This document shows, piece by piece, positions 22,336 through 34,599 of a DNA stretch of 64,000 bases. Positions within the stretch are counted from its first letter, which is position 1, and every line of letters starts with the position of its first letter. The DNA is from Saccharum officinarum. Its lineage: Eukaryota > Streptophyta > Magnoliopsida > Poales > Poaceae. The notes under the pieces were generated by a model. The model did not search any database, was not told the DNA's origin, and saw only the letters and a list, made by a program, of their open reading frames with translations. The stretch covers positions 8,904,191 to 8,968,190 of the forward strand of contig CM036223.1 in the NCBI GenBank assembly GCA_020631735.1. The letters are read 5' to 3'. Made by a program: the position numbers and the translations under genes.

Positions 22336-24559
22336 TGTCACACCCAAAATTTTCTATTTTGGGTTGTGCGGGAAAAACGCTAAATAAAATAAATTATTTC
22401 ACTATCTGAATAAATTTATTAGATAAGTTAAGTTGTTGCTAATTAAATATAGAAAATTGTGGTTTTAAACTTTTTCATATTAATTTAATAATGTGGTGTT
22501 TGTGTGATGCTTGTCTTTGGTGTTGGTGAGTGCTATTATTTTCAAAATACCGTAGGACGACGTTTACCTCTCATCGGAAAACTTTTGGTATTTTCTGGAT
22601 CCAAAATTCTAATTTCCGTGAGCTTAATCTTTTTCCTTGATCTCTTCATCCATCTTTTCATAAGCTCCAAATACTTTATTGGGTTCCTCATGTTCCATAA
22701 TGTCTCTAGAAAATTCCCTCGAATTTTCGGAGCTTTCGGAGTATTTTTCGTGGCTTAAATAATAATTCTGGACTTTTCTAGAATTATTTTATCCACGAAA
22801 TTAATTAATTCCGAAAAGTTTCCAAACCCTACAACTATATATATGCCGGCGTAGCCCTCGACGCCCTGGTTCCAGAAGTACAACTCTTATCGCGAGCCGT
22901 CGCTCGTAGCTCTCTCTATCTCTCGCCGTATCTTAAATATACGTATATACATGTATACGTGTATGCAAGTGACTTACGTGACCAGCTAGCTAGCTAATGC
23001 CAGGACGCTGCATCCCTGTCTCCTATCCCCTGCACATGAGCAGAAATCATTTTCTATTAGTCTAACACCTTGATAATGGGCCTTAATGTCTATTTAGACC
23101 TATTACGGAGGTGGACGGTGCAACATCAAATTAGTACCATATTGCTAGATGATGTGAAGGTGGAGAGTCTTCCTCCCTATATATATGTCCGGCCTGCCTG
23201 CTAGCCCTGTTTTCCGCCGCCGCTGTCGCCGCCCGCCGCCGCTGTTGCCGCCGCCGCCGTTGTTGTCGCCGCCACCGCTATTGCCGCCGCTCTATTCCTC
23301 GTCACCAGCCTCCACACGATCTTGCTATCGAAGTTAGAGGAAAAGCCATCTCCGAGAGAACTTCTTCGAGCTGCCATGGAGCCGTTTCTGTAGGGCTGCA
23401 CATTGTTGCCGCCTCCTTATCCGTGGAGCTCGCTGTTGCTGACGGGTGCATGGAGTCCGTCCGTCCGAGCTGTGGCCGGACACCGTAGTTTCATCTGCTG
23501 CAGCTACCTCTCCTGCCGCCGGCCGTGTTTCATCCAGAGTCATCATCAATCTCCAAGACGGACACGGCCAAGCTGTCCGTGGACGTTTCGCTTCCGTCGG
23601 TGAGCAATCCAGAGTACATGCTCCTTCCTCTCCCCTGTACGTGATTTGCATGCTGAATATCTGTCAACGCCAATCTGCTAATCTCCATCTGCCATGCTGA
23701 ACTGCAAGTTGATCCTTCCCTTGAGCCACGCTCGTCGAAGCTGCGGATTCGAGCGCCACTATGATGAGAAAGATCAAGCCGTTGCCTTCCAGTTCATCTC
23801 CGGCAGGGCAGGCCGTAGGTCGTTCCCGTTGCTGTCGTTTACTTGCTGCATCAAGAATGCACGAGCCTTCCAGGGGGGGTTCATCGTCTTCTTCGTGTTC
23901 AAAAGAGCCAGGCAACGTTGTTGATCTCCTGGGTCCTGTCTCTTCTTTTTCCTACATCTGTCTTTCGCCGATCTAGTATCGCCTGCTGCAGGAGACATGC
24001 TGCCGTGCGAGCCATGCATCTGCTGTCCATGGGCCACCGATTCCGAAAGCTCACCTGCTGGGCTGGTGCAGCGCGCAGGAGCATGCAGCTGCATTCTGCT
24101 CGATCATGTTGGATACAAGATCGTGTTTTTAGAGTGAGCTGCACCTCCAATTAATTTCCTTATAATTTTATTGGTTTGCATCTGAATTTATATACATTAT
24201 TTATCCTGTCTCGTCAAGCTTCCATGATCTAATTCCATCTTACGTACATGGTTAATTCCATTGTAAACTCATGTTCGTCTCTTTTCGGTGCGGTTCACTG
24301 CTCCTCTGTTCATATTTAGATCGATCTTATTTGAACTATCAAGTATGTACCTTCACTTCCTGATAGTTTTTAACCAAACGGCCGTAGCACTGTTTCAGCT
24401 TGTTTCTTTCTGCGCTAGTTTGTTTAGAGACGCAGTTTACGTGTTTATAGTTAAATACTAATTTTGATTAAATATGCTTGTAATTAGGTTTTATAATTAA
24501 AAATGATATAGGTTTGTCACGTCGGTCCTTTGCATTTAAGCATGAACTTAGCTAATAGC
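22336..24559 (+). mobile_element. Nested long LTR, 5' part, running into the gap
   Basis: Begins TGTCACACCCAAAATTTT, a standard start of long grass gypsy LTRs, exactly where the minus-strand pre-gag ORF is interrupted. A TATA box (aactatatatatgccgg near 22834-22850) is followed by a GC-rich leader (23200-24130) with ccgccgccg repeats and a splice-donor-like tcg|gtgagc at 23599/23600, matched in position by the two other complete long LTRs. The 3' end and internal region are lost in the gap. Overlapping open frames in the GC-rich part are not taken as genes. Confidence 0.65.
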
Positions 24560-24659
24560 NNNNNNNNNNNNNNNNNNNNNNNNNNNNNNNNNNNNNNNNN
24601 NNNNNNNNNNNNNNNNNNNNNNNNNNNNNNNNNNNNNNNNNNNNNNNNNNNNNNNNNNN
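24560..24659. other. Assembly gap, 100 N
   Basis: A run of 100 N of conventional length, marking a scaffold join of unknown real size and possibly unknown orientation. Confidence 0.99.
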
Positions 24660-27600
24660 AGTTTTGAGATAGAAGGGCGAAGTTATTCGCTTGCCCTATT
24701 GGTTTTACCTGGTTTAGACATAGATGTTATATTTGGGCATGAATTGGATGAGTCAGAATGGGTACTCATTGACCACATCCGCTCGGGTAGTTATGCTCAG
24801 AGATCCTACAGATCAAAAAGTTTTCTAGTACAACTTCCCAGAAAGGTTGAATTGTCGGGGAAATTCATGCTGTGCAAGCAAAGGCGTTGGCTGAAATTTC
24901 AGTAGAATGAATTTCCGGACGTTTTTTCCGATGATTTGCCGGGACTCCCTCCGGATCGGGATGTGGAGTTTAAAATCGAGTTGTTGCCTGGCACGGCACC
25001 CATCTCTAGGAGACCTATAGGATGCCTCCAAATGAACTAGCTGAACTTAATGTGCAATTGAATGAACTTTTGAAGAAAGGATTGATTCGTCCTAGCTCGT
25101 CTCTGTGGGGATGCCCTGCTATCTTTGTAAAGAAGAAGGATCAAACCTTGCGGATGTGCGTGACTACAGACCTCTCAATGCAGTCACTGTAAAAAATAAG
25201 TACCCTCTACCAGCGAATCGACATCTTGTTCGATCAGTTGTCCTAAAGCTAAAGTTTTCTCCAAGATCGATCTAAGATCGGGCTACCATCAAATTAAAAT
25301 TCGCCGGAAGAAGTTTCCAAAGACAGCCTTTTCTCACCAGATACGGTCTTTATGAGTATCTTGTTATGTCTTTCGGCTTGACAAATGCCCCCGCACACTT
25401 CATGTACTTGATGAATTCGGTGTTTATGCCTGAATTGGACAAGTTTGTGGTGGTATTTATGATGACATCTTGGTATATTCTGTGAATGAGAGGATCACGC
25501 TGAACATCTGCGTATAGTCCTCACAAGACTGTGTGAACATCAACTATATGCACAAGTTCAGTAAGTGTGAATTCTGGCTTCGAGAAGTACCTTTCCTTGG
25601 GCATGTGTTGTCCGATGGAGAAATTATGGTGGACCCCGCCAAGGTACAGGAAGTACTGAAACTGGAAGGCTCCTATCTCGGTTCAACGAGGTCCGGAGTT
25701 TCCTTGGGTTGGCTGGCTATTATCGTCGCTTCATCCCGGATTTCTCCAAAATAGCCAAACCCATGACTCGGTTGCTGCAAAAAGACACCAGGTTTGTCTG
25801 ACTCCTGAGTGTGATGCGGCTTTTCACACAACTGCGAACCCTCTAACCTCGCTTCGGTTTTGGCACAACCGAATATCGAGAAACCATTGATGTTTATTGT
25901 GATGCCTCAGGCATAGGTTGGGAGCGTTTTGATGCAGGAAGGCCGAGTAATTGCATATACCTCGTGACAACTTCGGAAGCATGAGGTGAATTATCCAACG
26001 CATGACTTAGAACTGGCTGCAGTTGTTCATGCTTTGAAGTATGGCGGCATATCTGCTGGGAAATGTCTGCAATATCTACACCGATCATAAAAGCCTAAAA
26101 TACATCTTCACTCAACCCGAGCTAAATATGCGTCAGAGGAGATGGCTCGAGTTGATTAAAGATTATAATCTTCAAGTACACATCATCCCAGGCAAGGCAA
26201 ATGTGGTTGCAGACGCTTTAAGCCGTAAGACTCATTGCCATTCCTTAATTGAAACTGATTTTTACCAATCTCGCCTGTTACATCCGGCAGTCCTGTACAA
26301 TATCACTGTCAGTGGTACTCTCAGAAATAGAATTCATTGAGCTCCAAAAGACTGATCCGGGTATCTTTCACATAAAATGGAAGATGAATGAAGGAGAGAC
26401 TAAGCATTTCAGGTTAGATGACGAAGGTGTGCTGTGGTTTAAGGATAGGTTAGTGTACCTAAGGACCGAGAGCTTAGAGGTCAGATCCTGTCCGAAGCAC
26501 ATTCGTCCAAGTTGTCCATCCACCCTGGTAGTAATAAGATGTATTATGATTTGAAGCCACTTTATTGGTGGACCAAGATGCGGAAAGAGATAGCTGCATA
26601 TGTCGCTAGATGTGACACCTGTTGCAGAGTTAAAGCTGTGCACATGAAAGCTGGGCTACTTCAGCCACTTTCCATTCCAGGCTGGAAATGGGAAGAGATA
26701 AGTATGGATTTCATTGTCGGTCTTCCTCCTACTGTCAAAAATCATAATCCATCTGGGTAATTGTGGATCGTTTGACCAAATCAGCTCACTTCATTCAGTT
26801 AGAGTGGACTATCGTCCCACTGACTATGCTGAGTTGTACTTCAATCAGATAGTCCGGCTTCATGGGTACCTCGTACTATCGTTCTGACCGTGGTCCCCAG
26901 TTCACTGCTCGCTTTTGGGAGCATTTGCATCACCTTCTGGGAACCAAGTTAGTGAGAAGCTCGGCTTATCACCCCCAGACATCGGGTCAGACAGAACGAG
27001 TTAACCAAATCTTGGAAGATCTGTTGCGAGCATGCGTCATTTCATCCAAGGGTTCTTGGGAAAAATGGTTACCTCTAGCCGAGTTTTCGTACAATAATAG
27101 TTATCAAGAGAGTATTAAGATGGCCCCATTCGAAGCTTTGTACGGTCGAAAGTGTCGAACTCCACTAAACTGGGTAGAAGCTGGGGAAAGAAGGTATTAT
27201 GGCATTGATTTTGTCCAGGAAGCCGAGGAACAAGTCCGTACCATCCAGAAACACATGGCTGCAGCGCAAGCGAGACAGAAAAGCTATGCGGATCGTCGTA
27301 GAAAACCACTCGAATTTGAAGTTGGAGACTTCGTTTATTTGAAAGTTTCTCCAATGAAGAGTGTCCAACGTTTTGGTGTTAAGCGGAAACTTGCACCAAG
27401 ATACGTGGGTCCTTTCCAGATCATAGGCAAGAGTGGAGCTGTCGCGTACAAAATCCAGTTGCCTCCTGAGATGAGAGCCATATTCAACGTTTTTCATGTA
27501 TCTCAGCTTAAAAAGTGTCTTCGGGTTCCTGAGGAACAAGTTCCTTTAGGTGATATCAGACTGGAATCCGACCTAACCTATGAAGAAAAGCCAGTCCGAG

Positions 27601-27797
27601 TGATCGATACTCAGAAACGAGTAACTAGACGTAAAGTGGTTAAGTGGTACAAAGTGATGTGGAGTAATCAGGGAAGTGAGAGTGATGCTACGTGGGAACA
27701 GGAGGATTATTTGCGGGATGGTTATAAAGAATTCTATGAAAAATGGTACGCTTTCCAAATCTCGGGACGAGATTTTTATAAGGGGGGAGGGCTATAA
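24660..27797 (+). pseudogene. Del/Tekay-type chromovirus pol: protease end, RT, RNase H, integrase, chromodomain
   Basis: Domains appear in gypsy order: protease end (LDIDVIFGHEL near 24710-24745), reverse transcriptase in broken frames ([17 protein letters not shown] near 25250, a YDDILVYS block near 25460), RNase H ([18 protein letters not shown] near 25990), then integrase zinc finger (H...YVARCDTCCRVK near 26600-26635) and core. From 26862 to 27797 the frame is intact for 311 codons: integrase C-terminal half, GPFQIIGKSGAVAYKIQLP, and a chromodomain (VIDTQKRVTRRKVVKWYKV, then W near 27690). At least a dozen frameshifts or stops precede it. The stop overlaps the first bases of the LTR. Confidence 0.88.
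27778..27792 (+). other. Polypurine tract of the Tekay-like element
   Basis: The purine run ataaggggggagggc directly precedes the LTR start and overlaps the 3' end of the pol frame, as is usual in this clade. Confidence 0.7.
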
Positions 27798-30700
27798 CAC
27801 CTCAAGTGTTTAGCTCCATAATTGCATTGCATTTGCATTGCATAAGCATAAGCATAAGCATGCATTATTCATGTTTGTTATTTTATGTGATGCAACACAT
27901 GTAATTATTCTAGGGTTTGTTTGATTTATTTCATGAAGTGTTTGATAGTTGGTGTAACAAGAAGGGTAAGGTAGCCAATCATGACCTACAACACCTTAGT
28001 TATACTTAGGGTAACATTTGGAACAAGTTTCATGTTGACCAAAATTACAAATTTGCCCTCCAAGAGAAGTTGACCACCATTTGACCCTAGAAGGCTCTAG
28101 TTTGACCAATTAAAAAGTCTAATTTAGAGACCTTGCATGGAAGAGCACCCTTAAGTAAAGTTGTAGAGAATTTCATGAGGAACAAAAGTTCTAATATGGC
28201 CATCTCATGAAAATGACCAGAGCATGCTCAAAAATGGCCCACAAGTCAGCTTGAGTGGTGATCAACACTTAGAAAAAATTCTAAGTCTGGAAATGGACTT
28301 TTCAGTTTCACTGTACCTCACTTTAGCAACTTGTAACTCACAAACCAGGCCAAACCAGCCTTTGAGCCAATTGACAAAGTTGTTGTCCACACATAGCTCT
28401 ACAACATTGTCAATATCACCATCACCTGGTTCTCAATAGTTTAGGAGATATAGTGTCAAGAAGTTAGGGTTTCAGTCGGCGTTGATCTCTGAAACTGCAT
28501 TTCAGTTTCAAGGGGCACCACTTTGGAGCTCTGTAGTTTCAAATCTAGGCCGAACCAGCCCAAACTCCAATTGACAAACTTGTAGACCTCATGTAGCTCT
28601 ACAAAATTGGTGTAATCATCTTCGACTAATTCGAACCGGTTTGGGAGATAATCATCGTGGAAGTCGCTCTGTCAGTCGAGCTCGATGGCACCGTGCACCG
28701 CAATTCAGTTTCGTCAGAGGAGGGGCGTGGCCGACCGGCCACAGGGCCTCGCCGACGCGTGGGCATGCGGTGGCGACCGTACGCCGGTCCTGGCCCCACC
28801 GGTCAGCCCACGGCGCCTTCAAGACCGCCACGACGCGTCAAGGCTGCCTCCATTCCCTCTCCCTCCCTCGTTCGGTTGCAAAGCGGAGACACCGAGCCGC
28901 CATTGTCGCCCCCACTCCGGCGAGCTCGCGCGCACTCCCCACTGCACCGCCGCTCACCAGACCTCGCCAATCCCTCCGCCTCACCACCCTCCATCCCCTT
29001 GACCCACCGAAGCCCGCGATTTGACTCAAGGTGAGCCGCATTGCTTTCTTCCCCGTCTCCGAGAGGTCGCCGGAGCCCGCCATGGGACCTCACCGTGGTC
29101 GGGGTGCTTCGGGTCTCTCTCCATCTTCCCTTTCTAGCAAAATGGATCCGTCTAGCTTCGGTGAAGCTCGTACCGAGCCTAGACCGCACCGTGCATCCTC
29201 ACCGGCGACGGTGCGCCGCCACCGGACATCACCGGCCGCCGCTCGCGGTGACAAGCCCCTTCCACCCCATCCCCATCCACTCCACGAGCACCAATCGACG
29301 CACCGGGTGACGGAGAACACGAGGCAGTGTTCGATTGGCCGAGCGAGCTCTTCTCCGGCGAGCTCGAGCTCGTCGGAGCTCGCGGGCCTCCGCCTCCCTT
29401 GTCTCCGGTCACTGACCGCGGGGGCCCGCCCGTCAGTGTCGCGCGCGGGCGGGAGCGCTGAGCGGGCCGCGCGCGCGTGAGTGTGGGCCGAGTTTCCCGG
29501 GCCGGCCCAGTTCATCCGAAATGAAATTCGTTTTTATTATTTTGTCACTGATTTTTATACAAGTTGGAAAAATATAGATCTAGGGTTTTAATGATCCAAA
29601 AATCATGAGATAAATTTTGTTGGGGTCTACATGATGTGTAGTATTTTAGAAAAATATGGATCTGGCATGAGATGTTTAAATTCTGTAAGAATTTAATAGA
29701 TCCTTTAAATGTGTTTTGGAATGCATGCAAATTTGTTAAATTTATAACTTGAGCTGTATTGTTCCATAAATCATGAAATTTGGTGGGTAGGTTACTCTAT
29801 GGTAGCCCTAGCTCTGGTAAAAATTTAGGCATCAGTGCTTAAGTAATTTCCAAGTTATAATGCTATCTTGTTATTCTAGGAAATATTTAAATGAATTTTT
29901 GTAATTTTTCTACATGTGCAATGGTCATATAAATTTTTGGAGAATGTCTTGGTACCCTAGAGTGTCCAAGAAAATTAAGAAATCTGTTGTTTGACACTTT
30001 TTACTATGCTTTGTTATTTATACAAAAATCAGCCTTTTGGCCTTGTGAATTTTGTTCAGAGAGTTTCTGTGAATAAAACTTGTCCAAATTTTTACTGTGG
30101 TCTCTTTTTGGGTCAGAGAGTCCCCTGTAATTTTTGTAGAATTTTAGGAGCAGTTTATATATATGTTTGAAATTTCACTTAATTACTTAAGTAAATTAAG
30201 AAATGGGTTTAAATAAATATTCTAGGTGGGCACACCTTACTTTCTGGTGTTCTTGTGACATTTGTGAACGTGTAGTAGTATTAGTTTGGTCTTAGAGAAT
30301 GTTTGTCACATCAATAAATATTTAACCTTTGTAATTTTAGGTTTTCTGGACAGCTAGTAGTAATTCTAAATTTGGCTTTGATAAAATTGGTTGCTGGAAA
30401 ACTTGTAAATACCAAAGTTGGAGTAAACTTGATGAACTAGCTTGTGTCAAATTTTGGAAGCATTTAGCTTAGTAGTTTGAGAGTTACTATTGTTTAAAGT
30501 GGCAGTTCAAAATCTGCTACTCTCTGTTTTGAGAGGACAGATTCTGGAACTTGTGAAGTTTGACATGGAGAACTTAGGAGTTTGGAGTTGAGGTCTGAAA
30601 ATGAATGGTAGTGCATTTCTTAGGCTTTCCAGATTGTCTTAGATCATATCTTTTGGAATTGTAAATCTTCAGTTGTGATGAAAACAAGTAGCTGCTGTCC

Positions 30701-30977
30701 AGAATGCTTACTATGGTGTTTTGCTGATTGATATGGTGTAATATCCTAAGACATGCTACTTTTGTAATTGTTAGGTGTTAGGGCCTTAACTGAGGATGAG
30801 CAGCTTTATCTTAGGTTAAGTAGATTAGGTGAGTACTTCTCTACCGGAAAGGAAATTTGCACCTACTCTTGTGAAGTGATTTGAGTAGAGCGTTAAATTG
30901 TTGTAATGCATTTCATTCCGAGCATATTGCATCTTTCATTATGCATTCATGGGACTTATTATGCACTCATGCAATAG

Positions 30978-31136
30978 GTGTACCGGAGGGGGTGACACTC
31001 CTCGAATTCGAACAAGCGATACCGGAGGAGGTGCTGAGTCAACCGGAGGAATTAGCAGAAGAACCCAACGTCGGGGAAGCTCCGTCAGAAGATCTACCCG
31101 TGTGCCCTGACCACCGGCCTTCAACTTTTCTGAAAG
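30978..31136 (+). other. Predicted LTR-internal exon, 159 nt, acidic peptide frame (LTR1)
   Basis: Acceptor-like caatag|gtg at 30977/30978 and a GC-type donor aag|gcaagc at 31136/31137 bound a 159-nt segment open in phase 1-1. The peptide is Glu-rich (EEVLSQPEELAEEP). If spliced to the acceptor ttgcag|atg at 32226/32227 the frame continues for about 20 codons (DMLYQGFCKTCLHPAG) to TAG at 32286-32288. Equivalent exons occur in LTR2 and LTR3. No ATG lies within it and the upstream GC-rich exon is not cleanly open in the matching frame, so coding is unproven. Confidence 0.4.
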
Positions 31137-31490
31137 GCAAGCCCCGGTGCATGCTGAACCTACTGATTTATAAATTAATCTTGAGTACTTTTAATTGTTT
31201 ACTGCATTAAGTTGTAGGAGTTATATGAAAACACGTGTTGCATTATACCTGTCCTTATCCAGATATCGTACTGAATCCTATATTAGGTGTAGGCACGTGT
31301 CAATGCTTAGCCCTGCTTAGTACGGTAGAAGTCGGATGATTTCCGGTCATCCGCGAGATGTAGGAAGGAGTCGCGAGTGGCTTATGGCTATCGTGATGGA
31401 ACCATGCTTTAAAATGAAATTGAGACCGGACGGGAGTTCGATAGTACAGCCGCAAGACACTTCACGTCTTGGGTGTGGAGCTATGCCCGT

Positions 31491-31898
31491 CTGAGTCGTT
31501 TAAGGACCGATTCGTTGTACGTCCTTGAGTCATGTTGAACGCAGTCTAACACTTAGTTGGCCGGATAAGTCGTTCCGACCGCGAAGCCGAGTAATGTGGT
31601 TCAGGCCGGGAATCGAATGGTAGGTTGCTTCTTGGAGGAGAGAAAGGATGTGCTTGGGGACATTGGCGTGAGACCAAGGGGGGTTAGAGTCCCTATCACC
31701 TGGCAGAGTGTCGCCCTTGGGGTCGCGACATTATTCGGACCCGCGATTCCTGAATCATATGAAACAGTGGCCTGTGCGACCCTGGCAGGGGTCTGCACGG
31801 TGAGTGTTAGAAATACCCCTCCAGCTGGATAGGAATTCGATTCGAATCGCCGTCGCTCCCGGTTAGTGAGCACTTGACTTGAGCAGCGGCAACGTAGA
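31491..31898 (+). other. Conserved non-coding block within LTR1
   Basis: A 408-bp segment nearly matching 56431-56838 in LTR2, with only scattered substitutions, while the flanking parts of the two LTRs are much more diverged. It lies inside the predicted intron. The open frame at 31596-31832 is not supported as a gene. Confidence 0.65.
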
Positions 31899-32639
31899 AC
31901 TCATTAAATGAACTGGTGGTTAAGGGAATGATACAATGTTGCCATAATGATATACCTGCTATGGATATAATAATCATGTTGTTTGATTATAATCAAGTGT
32001 ATGTTTAGTACAGGTGCTAAGATAGATGACAGGTAAATGCTAAAAATAACTGCTAGTATAGGTGATAAGAGTTTCAATTACTTATGCCTTTATGCAAAAA
32101 TGTTATGTCAGCTAGCCTCTTGTGTAAGCCTTGCATAATCCTTGGTGTCATCTTATTTCTGGTTTTCGACGGGTAAGTCTAGCTGAGTACATTCCAGTAC
32201 TCAGGGTTTATTCCCTCCTGTTGCAGATGACATGCTTTATCAGGGCTTCTGCAAGACGTGTCTCCACCCTGCGGGTGATGATGACTAGATCACAAGGGCG
32301 TGATCGTCTTTATATACTTTCCTCATGCTTTTGCGGGTTGTCGATCATCCAGACTGGCAGTATTTAATTAACTAGTGTGTGTGTTATGCTTCCGCTACTT
32401 TCAAACTTGGTTTGTAATATTTGCTACTCCGTGGTGTAAACTTATTTCGGAACTTCTTGTGAAATGTAACGTACGATGTGTATGTTGAATGATGCGATCC
32501 TGGTTGTAAGCAGTTTGGTTTGAAATCCTTCGTGATTTCGATTGACTACCGGGATTATATGGGCTCAAGTTTGAAAATTTGAGCGCTTCGGTGCTTGTTT
32601 TCGTACTTGTGCTCTTATAATTTGGTCGGTTCTGTTACA

Positions 32640-33310
32640 CTATTATTACCGCAAGCCTTGGTAAGACCGTCATCGCTACCTTCATCTGCTGCGTGTTCGC
32701 TAGCGCTGTCATGCTCGTGGCGACGGTCCCTCCCATGGATCGTCAGGATGCGGATCGCCGCGGTGGTCTTGTAGGGCTCACGGTTATATACATCTTGTGG
32801 GCTGTGCTAGCAATCTGCTTCATCACGGTGGTGACCATGATCCTCATATTCGTACTCCACAACAACATACAGGATGGATTCGCCGTCGCCTTGGTACCAT
32901 GTGCTGTCTTGTTCGTGGTCTACGTTTTATGTTTAATTTGTGTAGGCGACGACGACGACGGACAGCATCAACCACCAGCATCGCTGGAGATGACCAAGGT
33001 TACCTTCACAGCTTTCCTGGCCATCTCGTTACCGAGCTTCCGTGGCGGTGGCGATCTCAGCGTCTGCACTCGTGCTTTCATAGTCACCACTGCCATGTCT
33101 GTCATCTTTGGCATCGGATGGAGGTTGTTCTCCCACTTCGAGCGAAAAGTGGCCGTCTGGACCTCCAAGGTTGCGTGTCTGTTCACCAACGCCTGTTTGG
33201 CAGCAGCAGCGATCGAGTTGATGTGCATGGCCATGCAAGCGCTATCTGTATCTGGCTCTGGTGGTTATTCTGCCCTGCCAGCCACGGTGGCGAACTCCAC
33301 CCGCGCCTAG
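32640..33310 (+). pseudogene. Membrane-protein gene copy, truncated by the Tekay insertion
   Basis: Matches codons 181 to the stop (33308-33310) of the minus-strand gene at 19113-20324, with the same translated sequence. The first 180 codons are absent because the Tekay LTR ends at 32639. The copy retains the segments of roughly residues 190-403, beginning with the fifth predicted span. The ATG at 32693 is internal to the original protein. The missing 5' part would be expected beyond the other LTR of the element, which is not in this contig. The hairpin cluster downstream is kept at 33397-33459. Confidence 0.9.
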
Positions 33311-34599
33311 CACCGGTCACCCGTGCCCCGTGCTGTGTCGGGGACTGGATTTCCATATTTGTTTTGGGTCTGTTTTTCATGATGTATTTGGACTCGATCT
33401 ATCTCTGAGATAGATGACCTCCTGTACGTAAATCAGGAGGAATGGAACCATTTCATTCCATTTGTTTGGAAAATATCTCCACCTCGTGCATCATTGTGTT
33501 TCTTTTCTAATGAGGTTGTTATGCCACGATGTTCAAGTGCTCGCACAAGCGAGAGAGGAAACAAGCATAAGCAACTGAAGCTCTGAACTGCCTGGTGCAT
33601 GACAACACAAGACTCTTTATTTGTTGCCTTAAGCTTCAATCTTTTTCCCCCCTTTTTGGTTTACTGCTTCTTGCGTCCAATAAATATATAGTACTGCTTG
33701 CATGGTCTCAAACGAACTTCATAGTTCATACCATCATCTGTCGCCAAAAAAAAAGTTCATACCATCATACAAAATTGCTGCAACCAGAAGGGGCGGCGCC
33801 CGCGCACACACACGTTCCCAGGCAAAACGAAACAACGCCGGCCTCTCACGCAGAACGAAAAAAACGGTTGAGAGATGTCCCTAAATCAACCGGTTGACCA
33901 TTAGCATTTCTCAAAAAAAAATCCATTTGTCTCCGCCACCACGCCGCCTACCGCAACTCCTGCTCCTTGCCACCGCCACCGCCACACCTGTGCCTAGGGC
34001 CCCTCGCCTTCTTCCTCGCCGGTGCGTCTACAGGGGATAAGAAGGGGAGGGGGACCCATCTCTTTAATTTCCCGTATTTTTTTCTATTTGCTTAGAGTTT
34101 AGTCCAAATAAAATCTTCTAACAAAATCAGATGATTTTCTGTCGGAATCGTGTTTACTTTGATAATTGTCACGACGAGATCGCCGTTGCAGGCGTTAATT
34201 TCATCAGCAGGCGGCAAAGTTATGGCCATTATCTGCAAGGAGAGGAGAGCTTCTGGGCGCCCCTAACAAAGACAACGTCGTTGGTTGTGGAGAGGAAATC
34301 AAGGTTTGAAAGTGATAAATCTACATCATATGCTGCTCCCGATGATACAACGCAGATATTCTTTCATCAACTTAGATGCGTTTTGGACTGGTTCGGAATC
34401 TGATGTTGCGGCATGTCCAATGCTTTACGGTTGGTCGATAAAATGCAGCATAAGGAGTGCACTTTGGCTCAAGCATTCCAGGATGCTATTAGGGAAGAAG
34501 ATGGAAGAACTTAATAGAATATTGTATATTTTTTATATCAGATTTTTTATAACTAATATGGGGATGTACTATGCCGAGTTTTAATATAATCTTTCCTCC
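33311..34599. other. Arm 2 counterpart of 17824-19112
   Basis: Same content as arm 1: three small inverted repeats (33397-33459), unassigned DNA, and the unrecognised plus-strand frames at 34131-34403 and 34285-34584. Confidence 0.4.

Larger units (their letters stand above)
27793..32639 (+). mobile_element. 3' LTR of the Tekay-like element, 4847 bp (LTR1)
   Basis: Starts tataacacc (a decayed TGTAACACC) and ends TCTGTTACA. It follows pol and the polypurine tract, and at 32640 it abuts the interrupted membrane-protein gene. Lengths of several kb are usual for Del/Tekay LTRs. Contents in order: an ataagc microrepeat near 27842-27862, a leader with GC-rich block (28640-29500), a donor-like caag|gtgagc at 29030/29031, AT-rich sequence, a predicted internal exon (30978-31136), a conserved block (31491-31898), and a predicted last exon at 32227. 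The next bases, ctatt, may be the target-site duplication. Confidence 0.82.

Noticed and set aside
28641..29515. Long frames in the GC-rich leader of LTR1 (also 53330-54004 in LTR2)
   Set aside because: They lie inside LTRs, differ between copies, occur in several frames at once and end near donor-like sites; better explained as GC-rich leader DNA.
31596..31832. 78-codon frame in the conserved LTR block
   Set aside because: LTR1 and LTR2 differ there by small indels that shift the frame (for example the G run near 31678), so conservation is not at protein level.
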